Positions 1 through 5,146 of a stretch of 5,786 nt of DNA are shown piece by piece. The first letter of the stretch is position 1, and the number at the start of each line of letters is the position of its first letter. The notes below the pieces were generated by a model. The model had not been told where the DNA came from and did no database searches. It saw only the letters and a list, made by a program, of their open reading frames with translations. A program made the position numbers and the translations under genes. Source of the stretch: Rubrobacter sp. (GTDB lineage Bacteria > Actinomycetota > Rubrobacteria > Rubrobacterales > Rubrobacteraceae); assembly GCA_013815485.1 (NCBI GenBank), contig JACDGB010000135.1:1-5786 (forward strand), given 5' to 3'.

Positions 1-1175
1 CGTAGATCAGGTGGTTGCCTGAGGCGTGGACGCCCTTCAAGTTTTCCTGGACGGTGATGTGGTGCGTGGAGCCGGGGCTGGAGAGCGTGTTGTCCGTGAC
101 GGTCACGTCGAAGGTGGCCGGCTTCCTGTCCATGGTGCTGACGGCCACGCAGCTTGCCTTCGGGTTGTGCATGTAGTTTCCGCGGGCCGAAATCCCGGCG
201 GCGTGATTGGCCCTGACCTCGAAGGAATGCTGCTCGCCCCCGAGCATGCGGCAGTTGTTGACCCGGATGTTCCTGGGATCGAAGCCGGGGAAGGTGCCTA
301 TGGTGACCAGCGCGTTCTTCGCGTAGCGGAAGGTCGAGTTCGTCACCAGAGCCTCCGTGGCCCCGCCGAACTTCAGGGCCGCCCACCACTGGGGGTCCTG
401 CCTGGTGTATGACTCGCACCTGTCCAGGGTGATCCCCGAGATGGCCCTGCTCTCGAAGTGGGAGTCGGTGTTGAAGGCTATAGCGTCGTCGCCGGAGTCG
501 CCGGAGGTCACGCGCAGCAGGCTCATGTCCCTGCTGGTCCTGAACTGGACGCCGCCCCTTGCGGGGTTCATGGACTTTACGTCCGTCAGGTGAACACCCC
601 AGCCGCTGTTGAAACGCATGGCGGCGCCGGTCCAGTCGTGTACCTCGACCCCGGTGAGTGAGATGTCCCTGCACCACTTGTCCGCGTTGGCGGCCCTGAT
701 GGCGATGCCCGTCGCGTCGCTGTTAGAGTCTACATTGGGCACGTCCGGGTTGTTGCGGAAACCTTTGATGTAGAGGTTGTTGAGCTTGATGGATGAGGCG
801 CCGTCGGGTTGGTTCTCGTTTATCAGACCCTTGCAGTTCCGCTCCCAGGCCCCTACTCGCAGAAACTTGGAGGCGGCGCCCCGGCCGTTGACCTCGTGGC
901 CGCTCCTGAGCACGATGCCGCCGCCTGGCCCGTTGGCGTGGAACCCGTAGCCGATGCCCGCGGGCGGCTCGTCCACCTCCACGAAGAGGTGATCGGCGAA
1001 GCAACGGTTGATCTCCGCCGTCTCGTCCCTGCCATCGCCCCGGCAGTAGTCGCTGAGCCTGCCCGGCGAACGGCGAGACGGCGGAGTAGAGCAGCGCCGC
1101 CGAAAGCCCCATGCCAATGAACTGCCCGCGGGTAAACTCCCCGCGGACGACCGTTGCGCGTTGTAACCCGGACAT
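1..1175 (-). CDS. Secreted right-handed beta-helix (pectate-lyase-like) protein, 3' end beyond window, apparent frameshift near 1052
   Basis: The gene starts at an ATG (1175-1173) behind a strong ribosome binding site. The first ~41 residues (MSGLQRATVV, then TRGQFIGMGLSAALLYSAVS and FAGQAQ) look like an export signal with a hydrophobic core at residues 19-34. After that the protein continues in the next frame. Dropping one base at about 1052 joins FAGQAQ to DYCRGDGRDETAEINRCF, which resembles the GDGxxDDTAAI entry motif of pectate-lyase-3/tailspike beta-helices (PF12708 type). The second frame is then open for about 350 codons to the left edge. It carries repeated short strand-turn units rich in Asn, Gly and Asp, such as LNNLYIKGF, ISLTGVEVHDW, VHLTDVKSMN and ITLDRCES. 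SGDDAIAF (about residues 227-234) resembles the paired-aspartate strand of GH28-like beta-helices. Family knowledge suggests an extracellular polysaccharide-binding or -cleaving protein; the substrate is unknown. The frameshift could be a real pseudogene lesion or a sequence error. Confidence 0.8.
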
Positions 1176-1180
1176 ATGAA

Positions 1181-1187
1181 TCCTCCC
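1181..1187 (-). promoter_or_regulatory. Shine-Dalgarno site of the beta-helix gene
   Basis: The minus strand reads GGGAGGA, then 5 nt (TTCAT), then ATG at 1175. This fixes the start in the signal-peptide frame rather than in the frame that encodes the rest of the protein, and is the main reason for calling a frameshift. Confidence 0.75.
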
Positions 1188-1473
1188 TCGCTTCATGCGG
1201 CATCCAGCCGCCCCATCAACCTCGAACCAGTTATCGGGCGGGCAGACGATTTCCTTTAGCTGGCGCCGCTGCGGCCTCCGGCTGCCTCGCGGCAGACAAT
1301 TCGAGGGCTCCGCTGTGCAGGATGATATCTTTGTGAGAGCATGGGGGGATGATGCGGAAACCGTTCGATCACTTCGCCTCTCGTTCCGGGCGGAAGTCAG
1401 GGGCCGGGATCTCGACCCTCTACTCCCGGCCCCAGCAACCCCCAGACGACGGAATTCTTCACGCGGGTTCTGT
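1188..1473. other. Divergent intergenic region
   Basis: This 286-bp spacer separates the minus-strand beta-helix gene from the plus-strand glycosyltransferase gene and must carry promoters for both. I found no convincing -35/-10 pair in either direction. Besides the long inverted repeat at 1400-1433, there is a small hairpin at 1282-1295 (CTGCC, loop TCGC, GGCAG). An open frame in phase with the glycosyltransferase extends upstream to 1195. Its translation is low-complexity and Arg-rich and does not look like protein, so I treat it as noncoding. Confidence 0.5.
1400..1433. repeat. Perfect 10-bp inverted repeat (hairpin) upstream of the GT2 gene
   Basis: The left arm GGGGCCGGGA (1400-1409) and right arm TCCCGGCCCC (1424-1433) are exact reverse complements around a 14-nt loop. 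It ends 40 bp before the glycosyltransferase start. No T-run follows it on either strand, so it is not a standard intrinsic terminator. It could be an operator or a leader RNA structure; the sequence does not decide between them. Confidence 0.6.
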
Positions 1474-2322
1474 ATGAAGGTCTCGGTGGTCATCCGAACG
1501 TTCGACAGCGAGCGGACGATAGGAGAAGTCCTGGAAGCGGTGTCCTCGCAAGGTTTCACCAGCCGCGAGGCCGTGATCGTGGACTCCGGCTCCACGGACG
1601 CGACCCCGGAGATCATCGGCCGCTATCCGCACACGCTCGTGGACTTCTCGAAGGAACCGTTCGGCTACGGCGCCGCTCTGAACGCCGGTATCTCCGCCGC
1701 GAAGGGCGAGTACGTGGCGTGCCTCTCAAGCCACTGCGTGCCGCTTCGGGATGACTGGCTGGACGCGCTCGTCGGGGCGATGGAGGCTGACGAAAGCCTG
1801 GCCGGAGCCTGGGGGCCGCTGGTCTTCGAGCGCCGGGACGGGCTCGCGCCGGAGAGAGGCGTCGAGGTCATGGACCTGGAGGGATTCTACCGGGAACCCA
1901 ACCGAGGCTTGCAGAACTCCAACAGCATCATCCGGCGGAGTCTGTGGGAAGAGCGGCCGTTCTCCGGGGAAGTCCCGACGGCGGAGGACCAGGAGTGGGC
2001 GCATCACTTCCTCTCGCTCGGCTACCGCACGGCGCTGGTCCGGGGCGCGCCCGCGCTTTACCGCATCCCGCACGGTCCATTTCGCTACGGGCGCAAGATG
2101 TCCCGCGAGTTCCTGGTCCTGAACGACATGTTCGGCTACGAGTCCGGCGTTACCATTTTCAGCCTCCTGCGGCGGCTGATGCGTTTGATCTTGGCGGTCG
2201 TCCTGGGCCGGAGGTCGCCCTGGACGAGCGTGAAGGTCTTCGCCGGCATGGTCGGGACCTGGCACGCCGCCAGAGTCGTCCGCCGCAAACGCAAGCGTCA
2301 CGAGCGCAAAGAAACCTCTTGA
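1474..2322 (+). CDS. Family 2 glycosyltransferase
   Basis: This 282-residue protein has a GT-A fold sugar-transferase N-terminus. MKVSVVIRTFDSERT is the usual first strand and nucleotide-binding loop. VIVDSGSTDAT (residues 34-44) is the conserved D-SxSxD-T block, and GYGAALNAGI (64-73) precedes the metal-site region. The place of the usual DxD is taken by CLSSHCVP (83-90), a variant I associate with rhamnosyltransferase-like GT2 proteins. AEDQEWAHHFLSLGY (170-184) supplies the catalytic-type ED pair. The C-terminus has a hydrophobic stretch (about 226-244, VTIFSLLRRLMRLILAVVL) followed by a very basic tail (269-279), suggesting association with the inner face of the membrane. I chose ATG 1474 because the fold begins there; the upstream in-frame extension is not protein-like. 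No clear ribosome binding site precedes this ATG. Donor and acceptor sugars cannot be predicted. It is probably co-transcribed with the downstream sulfotransferase. Confidence 0.9.
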   Translation: MKVSVVIRTFDSERTIGEVLEAVSSQGFTSREAVIVDSGSTDATPEIIGRYPHTLVDFSKEPFGYGAALNAGISAAKGEYVACLSSHCVPLRDDWLDALVGAMEADESLAGAWGPLVFERRDGLAPERGVEVMDLEGFYREPNRGLQNSNSIIRRSLWEERPFSGEVPTAEDQEWAHHFLSLGYRTALVRGAPALYRIPHGPFRYGRKMSREFLVLNDMFGYESGVTIFSLLRRLMRLILAVVLGRRSPWTSVKVFAGMVGTWHAARVVRRKRKRHERKETS

Positions 2323-2431
2323 TGCGGAATCCAGGAGATTCCCGTCTCACCCGGTGCGGACGGAAAGGCTCGCTCTCCCGACTCCCGACTCTCGCACCGC
2401 AAACGAAGCGAATTCCCCACCCGGATTCGCC
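2323..2431 (+). other. Spacer between GT2 and sulfotransferase with several short repeats
   Basis: This 109-bp stretch holds the hairpin at 2326-2342, a 7-bp inverted repeat (CGGTGCG at 2352-2358 and CGCACCG at 2393-2399) and a tandem CTCCCGA repeated twice at 2375-2388. A GTG at 2354 is in frame with the sulfotransferase, but the resulting 26-residue leader (MRTERLALPTPDSRTANEAN and on) has no family features. The nearest ribosome binding site (AGGAGA, 2333-2338) is 15 nt away, which is too far. I see no separate gene. Confidence 0.45.
2326..2342. repeat. Short hairpin just after the GT2 stop codon
   Basis: GGAATC (2326-2331) and GATTCC (2337-2342) form a perfect 6-bp stem with a 5-nt loop, 3 nt after the TGA. 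There is no T-tract after it, so it is a poor terminator candidate. It may stabilise an RNA end or be chance. Confidence 0.35.
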
Positions 2432-3391
2432 ATGAGGCCTGTGATGGAGAAAGTCCGGCTGCGGCTGGCCGCCAGGTACAGGGAGATGTATCTGAGGCTC
2501 GACGGCTTACGGGGGCGGCTCAATGGCGGTTCGCGGGACGATGAGCGCGGTCTCAGGCCGGAGAACGTGGTCTGGATCTTCGGTTCCGGCCGCTCTGGCT
2601 CCACTTGGCTCAGGTCCATGATGGGCGAGATGGAGCATCATCGCGTGTGGGAGGAACCGATGGTCGGGCGGCTCTTCGGCTCTTTCTACAACGATGCCCA
2701 GGAGGGCCAGCGCCGCTCCGCCAGCTTCATCATGGGCGAGCCGACGAGACGGGGATGGACGAACTCCATCCGAAACTTCGTCCTCGACGGCGCTCGCTAC
2801 GCGCAGCCCAGGCTCGGCCCCGACGACTACCTGGTAGTCAAGGAACCCAACGGCTCGATGGGCGCTCCGCTCCTCATGGAGGCGTTGCCCGAGAGCCGCA
2901 TGGTCTTGCTCGTCCGTGACCCCAGGGACGTGGTCTCCTCGGTCCTCGACGGCGCGCGGCGCGGGAGCTGGCTCTACGAGTGGGGCGAGAAAGGCGGCTG
3001 GAAGGAGAACGCCCTCGCCGACGAGGACCCTGACGGCTTCGTCAAGCGCCGGGCCCGCACCTACCTCCACCACACCGGAGCCGCGAAGAGAGCCTATGAC
3101 GCCCACGGGGGACGCAAGACGCTCGTCCGCTACGAGGATCTCAGGGTTGACACTTTGGGGACCATGAAGCGCGTCTATTCCGAGTTGGGCATAGCCGTTG
3201 ACGCTCGCGGGCTGGAGCGCGCGGTCGAGAAGCACTCGTGGGAGAACATACCCAGGGAGAAGAAAGGCGAGGGCAAGTTCTATCGCAAGGGAGCGTCCGG
3301 CGGCTGGAGGGAGGATCTGACTCCGGAGCAGGCGCGGATCGTGGAGAGGATCACCGCTCCGCTGCTGGCGGAGTTCTACCCGACGACCTGA
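2432..3391 (+). CDS. PAPS-dependent sulfotransferase family protein
   Basis: This protein has 319 residues from ATG 2432, a normal size for the family. WIFGSGRSGSTWL (48-60) is the P-loop-like loop that binds the 5'-phosphosulfate of PAPS. KEPNGS (137-142) follows in the position where the family often has a KxP element. MVLLVRDPRDVVSSVL (157-172) is the 3'-phosphate-binding strand and helix, with the conserved Arg and Ser. FYRKGASGGWRED (283-295) matches the C-terminal RKGxxGxW loop that closes over PAPS. The expected reaction is transfer of sulfate to a hydroxyl or amine; given the flanking glycosyltransferases, a polysaccharide or glycolipid is a likely acceptor (inference). The first 30 residues form a basic amphipathic helix and there is no signal peptide, so it is probably cytoplasmic. 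ATG 2444 is an equally possible start because TGAGG (2433-2437) sits 6 nt before it. GTG 2354 is less likely. The 3' end overlaps the convergent GT4 gene by 41 bp. Confidence 0.88.
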   Translation: MRPVMEKVRLRLAARYREMYLRLDGLRGRLNGGSRDDERGLRPENVVWIFGSGRSGSTWLRSMMGEMEHHRVWEEPMVGRLFGSFYNDAQEGQRRSASFIMGEPTRRGWTNSIRNFVLDGARYAQPRLGPDDYLVVKEPNGSMGAPLLMEALPESRMVLLVRDPRDVVSSVLDGARRGSWLYEWGEKGGWKENALADEDPDGFVKRRARTYLHHTGAAKRAYDAHGGRKTLVRYEDLRVDTLGTMKRVYSELGIAVDARGLERAVEKHSWENIPREKKGEGKFYRKGASGGWREDLTPEQARIVERITAPLLAEFYPTT

Positions 3392-4781
3392 GCGGCCCCC
3401 CGGCCCCCCGGCGCTCCGGCTTGCGGGATCTCCGCGCCTCGATGACCTCCCGGTAGACTTGTTCGAGGTCGTCCGCGCTCTCGGCCACGGTCCTGACGGG
3501 CTCTATGCCCTCGCGGAGCCTGCTGATGAGGTCCGGTTCTTCGAGGAAGCGGGTGAGTTGCGTGCTCATGTCCTCCACGTCGTCCACGGCGAAGAGCAGT
3601 CCGTTCTTTCCATGCTCGATCACCTCCGATAGCCCTCCGAGGTTCGTGGCGACGACCGGGGTGCCCGAGGCGAACGCTTCGTAGACGACCAGTGGAGTGT
3701 TCTCGTACCAGGCCGAGGGGACGACGAGCACGTCTATCTCAGGCAGCACCTCCCCGACCTTCGCGCCTTCGAACGCTCCAGGGAAGATTATCCGGGGGTC
3801 GTCCCCGGCCAGGTCCTCAATCTCCGAAAAATACTCCGGCGCGCGCTCCGGATCGCCGTAGATCTTCAGTTCGGCCTTCATGTCGCGTGGGTTCAGGCGG
3901 AACGCCTTCACCAGGTTATGGACGCCCTTGTGGCGCACCAGCCCGCCCATGAACCCGAAGCGAACCGTCTCGGGGTTCTCCGGGCTTTGAGGCACGGAGG
4001 AGATGTGCGAGGTCTCGATGCCATAGCGCGAGACCCTCAGGAGGTTCGGTTTGACGCCGTTCTTGAGCAGCATGTCGCGGGTCAGCCTGGTGGGCGCGAT
4101 CACCCGGTCGGCGGAGTTGATGGTGTCCTTCAGGAAAGGGATCCTCTCGACCACGGTGCGGATGCGCTTTCCATAACGCGAGTTCTTGAGGACGGGGCTC
4201 TTCGCCAGGTTTACATAAGCCGTCAGCTCCGCGTCGGACTTGTTCAGGTAGTGGTCCTTCATCTCCTGGGAGACGTGGGTGCGGGCGATATAGCAGCGCA
4301 GGCAGTTGGTGCCGGCGCGGTTCGGTCCCGTGCAAAGTTCTCCGGTATCCGCTCTTCGGAGGTGGATCACGCGGCATATGGACCAGAAGTCCGTGGCGGT
4401 GAAGACCACGGGGACGCCCATCTCCCTGGCCGCCGCGATGATGCTCCCCGAGAGCCGGCCCGCGTGCCATACGTGCAGCAAGTCGGGGGCCGTCTCGATG
4501 ATCAAGGCCCGCATCCGGTCGGCCATCTCCGGGTTGTCGAACTCGTAGCGCAACGGGTCCTGCGTGGTGCCCAGGCTCATCCCGAATGCCCGGACGTTGA
4601 GGCCCTCGTAGACGTAGTCTTTCTGGACGCCGTGGGGCAACTCTTCGGAGGCCGGCTCCGAGGTCATCACCTGCACCTCGTGGCCGCGCTTCGAGAGCTC
4701 GCGCCCGCACTCGAACGTCAGCTTCTCCGTCCCGAACGAGAACTTCGGCAGGAACTGGTGCGATGTAAGTAGAACGCGCAA
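3351..4781 (-). CDS. GT4-type glycosyltransferase (GT-B fold) with cysteine cluster
   Basis: This 476-residue protein begins at TTG (4781-4779); the start is supported by AGGAGG 6 nt upstream. The N-terminal domain opens with MRVLLTSHQFLPKFSFGTEK, the first strand plus G-T-E donor loop of GT4 enzymes. VFTATDFWSICRVIH (126-140) and the following segment carry four cysteines (C136, C150, C160, C163; the last two as CLRC), a possible metal site. The C-terminal domain has RFGFMGGLVRHKG (274-286) and ENTPLVVYEAFASGTPVVAT (360-379), the E-x7-E nucleotide-sugar signature (E360, E368). No signal peptide or membrane segment is seen, so it should act in the cytoplasm or at the membrane face, retaining donor stereochemistry as the family does. 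The natural domain ends near residue 450. The remaining ~25 residues are Arg/Gly/Pro-rich, and the last 13 codons are antisense to the sulfotransferase gene. Donor and acceptor are unknown. Confidence 0.92.
   Translation of the reverse strand: MRVLLTSHQFLPKFSFGTEKLTFECGRELSKRGHEVQVMTSEPASEELPHGVQKDYVYEGLNVRAFGMSLGTTQDPLRYEFDNPEMADRMRALIIETAPDLLHVWHAGRLSGSIIAAAREMGVPVVFTATDFWSICRVIHLRRADTGELCTGPNRAGTNCLRCYIARTHVSQEMKDHYLNKSDAELTAYVNLAKSPVLKNSRYGKRIRTVVERIPFLKDTINSADRVIAPTRLTRDMLLKNGVKPNLLRVSRYGIETSHISSVPQSPENPETVRFGFMGGLVRHKGVHNLVKAFRLNPRDMKAELKIYGDPERAPEYFSEIEDLAGDDPRIIFPGAFEGAKVGEVLPEIDVLVVPSAWYENTPLVVYEAFASGTPVVATNLGGLSEVIEHGKNGLLFAVDDVEDMSTQLTRFLEEPDLISRLREGIEPVRTVAESADDLEQVYREVIEARRSRKPERRGAGGPLRSSGRTPPAAER
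3358..3381 (+). repeat. 24-nt direct repeat, copy 1 (inside sulfotransferase 3' end)
   Basis: This segment encodes the PLLAEFYP end of the sulfotransferase. It matches 4964-4987 at 23 of 24 positions in the same orientation; the one difference is G at 3368 versus A at 4974 counted along the repeat near its middle (GCTGGCGG against GCTAGCGG). It includes most of a hairpin (CTCCGC, 5-nt loop, GCGGAG at 3357-3373). The GT4 gene lies between the two copies. Confidence 0.8.
3394..3409. repeat. Tandem GGCCCCCC x2 in the GT4 tail
   Basis: Two back-to-back copies of GGCCCCCC lie just past the sulfotransferase stop, inside the antisense GT4 tail (the GAGGP residues). The C6 runs are slippage-prone. 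A shift of one base here would bring a TAG, read from CTA at 3377-3379, into frame and shorten the GT4 protein by about 8 residues. Confidence 0.5.
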
Positions 4782-4787
4782 AGAAAA

Positions 4788-4793
4788 CCTCCT
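4788..4793 (-). promoter_or_regulatory. Shine-Dalgarno site that fixes the GT4 TTG start
   Basis: The minus strand reads AGGAGG, then TTTTCT, then TTG CGC GTT. Six-nucleotide spacing and a perfect consensus make TTG at 4781 the start, agreeing with the protein family's N-terminus. The strong site may offset the weak start codon. Confidence 0.8.
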
Positions 4794-4805
4794 CTAGACC
4801 TGCGG

Positions 4806-4835
4806 AGCATAGCAAGTGGCTCCATGGGTACACAA
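4806..4835 (-). promoter_or_regulatory. Possible promoter of the GT4 gene
   Basis: On the minus strand TTGTGT (4835-4830) is followed after 18 bp by TATGCT (4811-4806), which is preceded by TGC as in extended -10 elements. Matches to the sigma-70-type consensus are 3/6 and 4/6, so this is tentative. The expected leader would be about 20-25 nt and would include the ribosome binding site. Confidence 0.3.
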
Positions 4836-4871
4836 GGAGCAGGACCGCGCGTTGGCGAGCTCTCCGGGACT

Positions 4872-4964
4872 CTACCAGCCGAAATCCCTGCCGAGGTACT
4901 CGTAGAGCCTGCGGTTGTGCGGCTCGAAGTACGCTTGCAACTTCTCCCGGGTCTCGGGCTTCAT
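4872..4964 (-). pseudogene. Remnant: last 30 codons of a sulfotransferase
   Basis: Reading the minus strand from 4964 gives MKPETREKLQAYF, then EPHNRRLYEYLGRDFGW and a TAG stop at 4874-4872. This closely resembles the C-terminal end of bacterial sulfotransferase-domain proteins, where a helix ending in F-x-P-HN-x-x-L-x-x-x-L-G is followed by a W near the terminus. An in-frame stop at 4973-4971 precedes it, and no PAPS-binding motif lies upstream, so only the tail of the gene survives. It belongs to a different sulfotransferase subtype from the gene at 2432-3391. It sits 90 bp upstream of the GT4 gene on the same strand, as if the two once formed an operon. A free-standing 30-residue peptide is an unlikely alternative, since no ribosome binding site precedes the ATG. 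Confidence 0.72.
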
Positions 4965-4987
4965 CCGCTGCTAGCGGAGTTCTACCC
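4964..4987 (+). repeat. 24-nt direct repeat, copy 2 (in remnant)
   Basis: This is the second copy of the 3358-3381 segment, with one mismatch. Its left boundary coincides with the point where the minus-strand sulfotransferase remnant begins, so it marks a recombination junction. The distance between copies is about 1.6 kb and contains the GT4 gene. Confidence 0.8.
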
Positions 4988-4994
4988 AGGCTGA
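4964..4994 (+). pseudogene. Remnant: 3' end of a second sulfotransferase copy
   Basis: In the plus-strand frame starting at 4965 the sequence reads PLLAEFYPG and TGA (4992-4994). The intact gene at 2432-3391 ends PLLAEFYPTT and TGA. At the DNA level 23 of 24 bases match. Nothing upstream continues the protein, because the minus-strand remnant begins immediately to the left. This is therefore the truncated end of a paralogue, or a duplicate of the 3' end of the intact gene. Confidence 0.7.
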
Positions 4995-5134
4995 TCCGCT
5001 AGACTGCGCTCCACGGTCACGGCTCTTGGCGACCTGCTACCAACGAACAGGCTTGTGTGAGAGTATGCTGTGCGCGACGTAGGGGCCAATCACATCTTCG
5101 GCGCGTCGCGGCGAAGCTTCAAAGTATCGCGATC
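4995..5134. other. Upstream region of the 5147 gene
   Basis: This stretch contains no coding region I can support. It holds a TATGCT at 5064-5069 (78 bp before the ATG) without a matching -35, and an imperfect inverted repeat at 5096-5116 (CTTCG and CGAAG outer arms, CGC and GCG inner arms, 3-nt loop) that could be an operator. A GAAGCTTC palindrome overlaps its right edge (5113-5120). Confidence 0.35.
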
Positions 5135-5141
5135 AGGAGGG
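5135..5141 (+). promoter_or_regulatory. Shine-Dalgarno site of the 5147 gene
   Basis: AGGAGGG is followed by 5 nt (TACCA) and ATG at 5147, an ideal arrangement that fixes the start of the right-edge gene. Confidence 0.8.
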
Positions 5142-5146
5142 TACCA

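Larger units (their letters stand above)
4964..5002. repeat. Nested inverted repeats at the scar
   Basis: TCCGCT (4964-4969) pairs with AGCGGA (4973-4978) around a 3-nt loop. CTAGCGGA (4971-4978) can instead pair with TCCGCTAG (4995-5002) around a 16-nt loop. The two hairpins are mutually exclusive and share one arm. A T-tract is absent. They may reflect the rearrangement rather than a regulatory role. Confidence 0.55.

Noticed and set aside
26..412. Plus-strand open frame of 128 codons
   Set aside because: It is antisense to the beta-helix coding sequence, has low-complexity Gly/Val/Arg composition and no recognisable domain.
723..1616. Minus-strand open frame of 297 codons
   Set aside because: Only its middle part (1175 to about 1053) is real, as the signal peptide of the beta-helix gene. 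The upstream part covers the intergenic region, and the downstream part is Arg/Gly-rich out-of-frame sequence.
2375..2391. CTCCCGA tandem as a possible CRISPR or iteron element
   Set aside because: There are only 2.3 copies of a 7-mer, with no spacers and no associated genes.
2354..2431. N-terminal extension of the sulfotransferase from GTG 2354
   Set aside because: It has no ribosome binding site at suitable distance, is not family-like, and overlaps repeats. ATG 2432 or 2444 fits better.
3392..3430. Bidirectional terminator between the convergent genes
   Set aside because: The two coding regions overlap and no hairpin with a T-run exists here; the GC-rich stretch is a tandem repeat rather than a stem.
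3918..4772. Plus-strand open frame of 284 codons
   Set aside because: It is a long GC-driven shadow antisense to the GT4 gene, with no motif and no ribosome binding site.
3916..4833. Minus-strand open frame of 305 codons with an ATG start
   Set aside because: It is out of frame with the GT4 protein, which has clear family motifs and a better ribosome binding site at its TTG start. The translation is Arg/Gly/Pro-rich.
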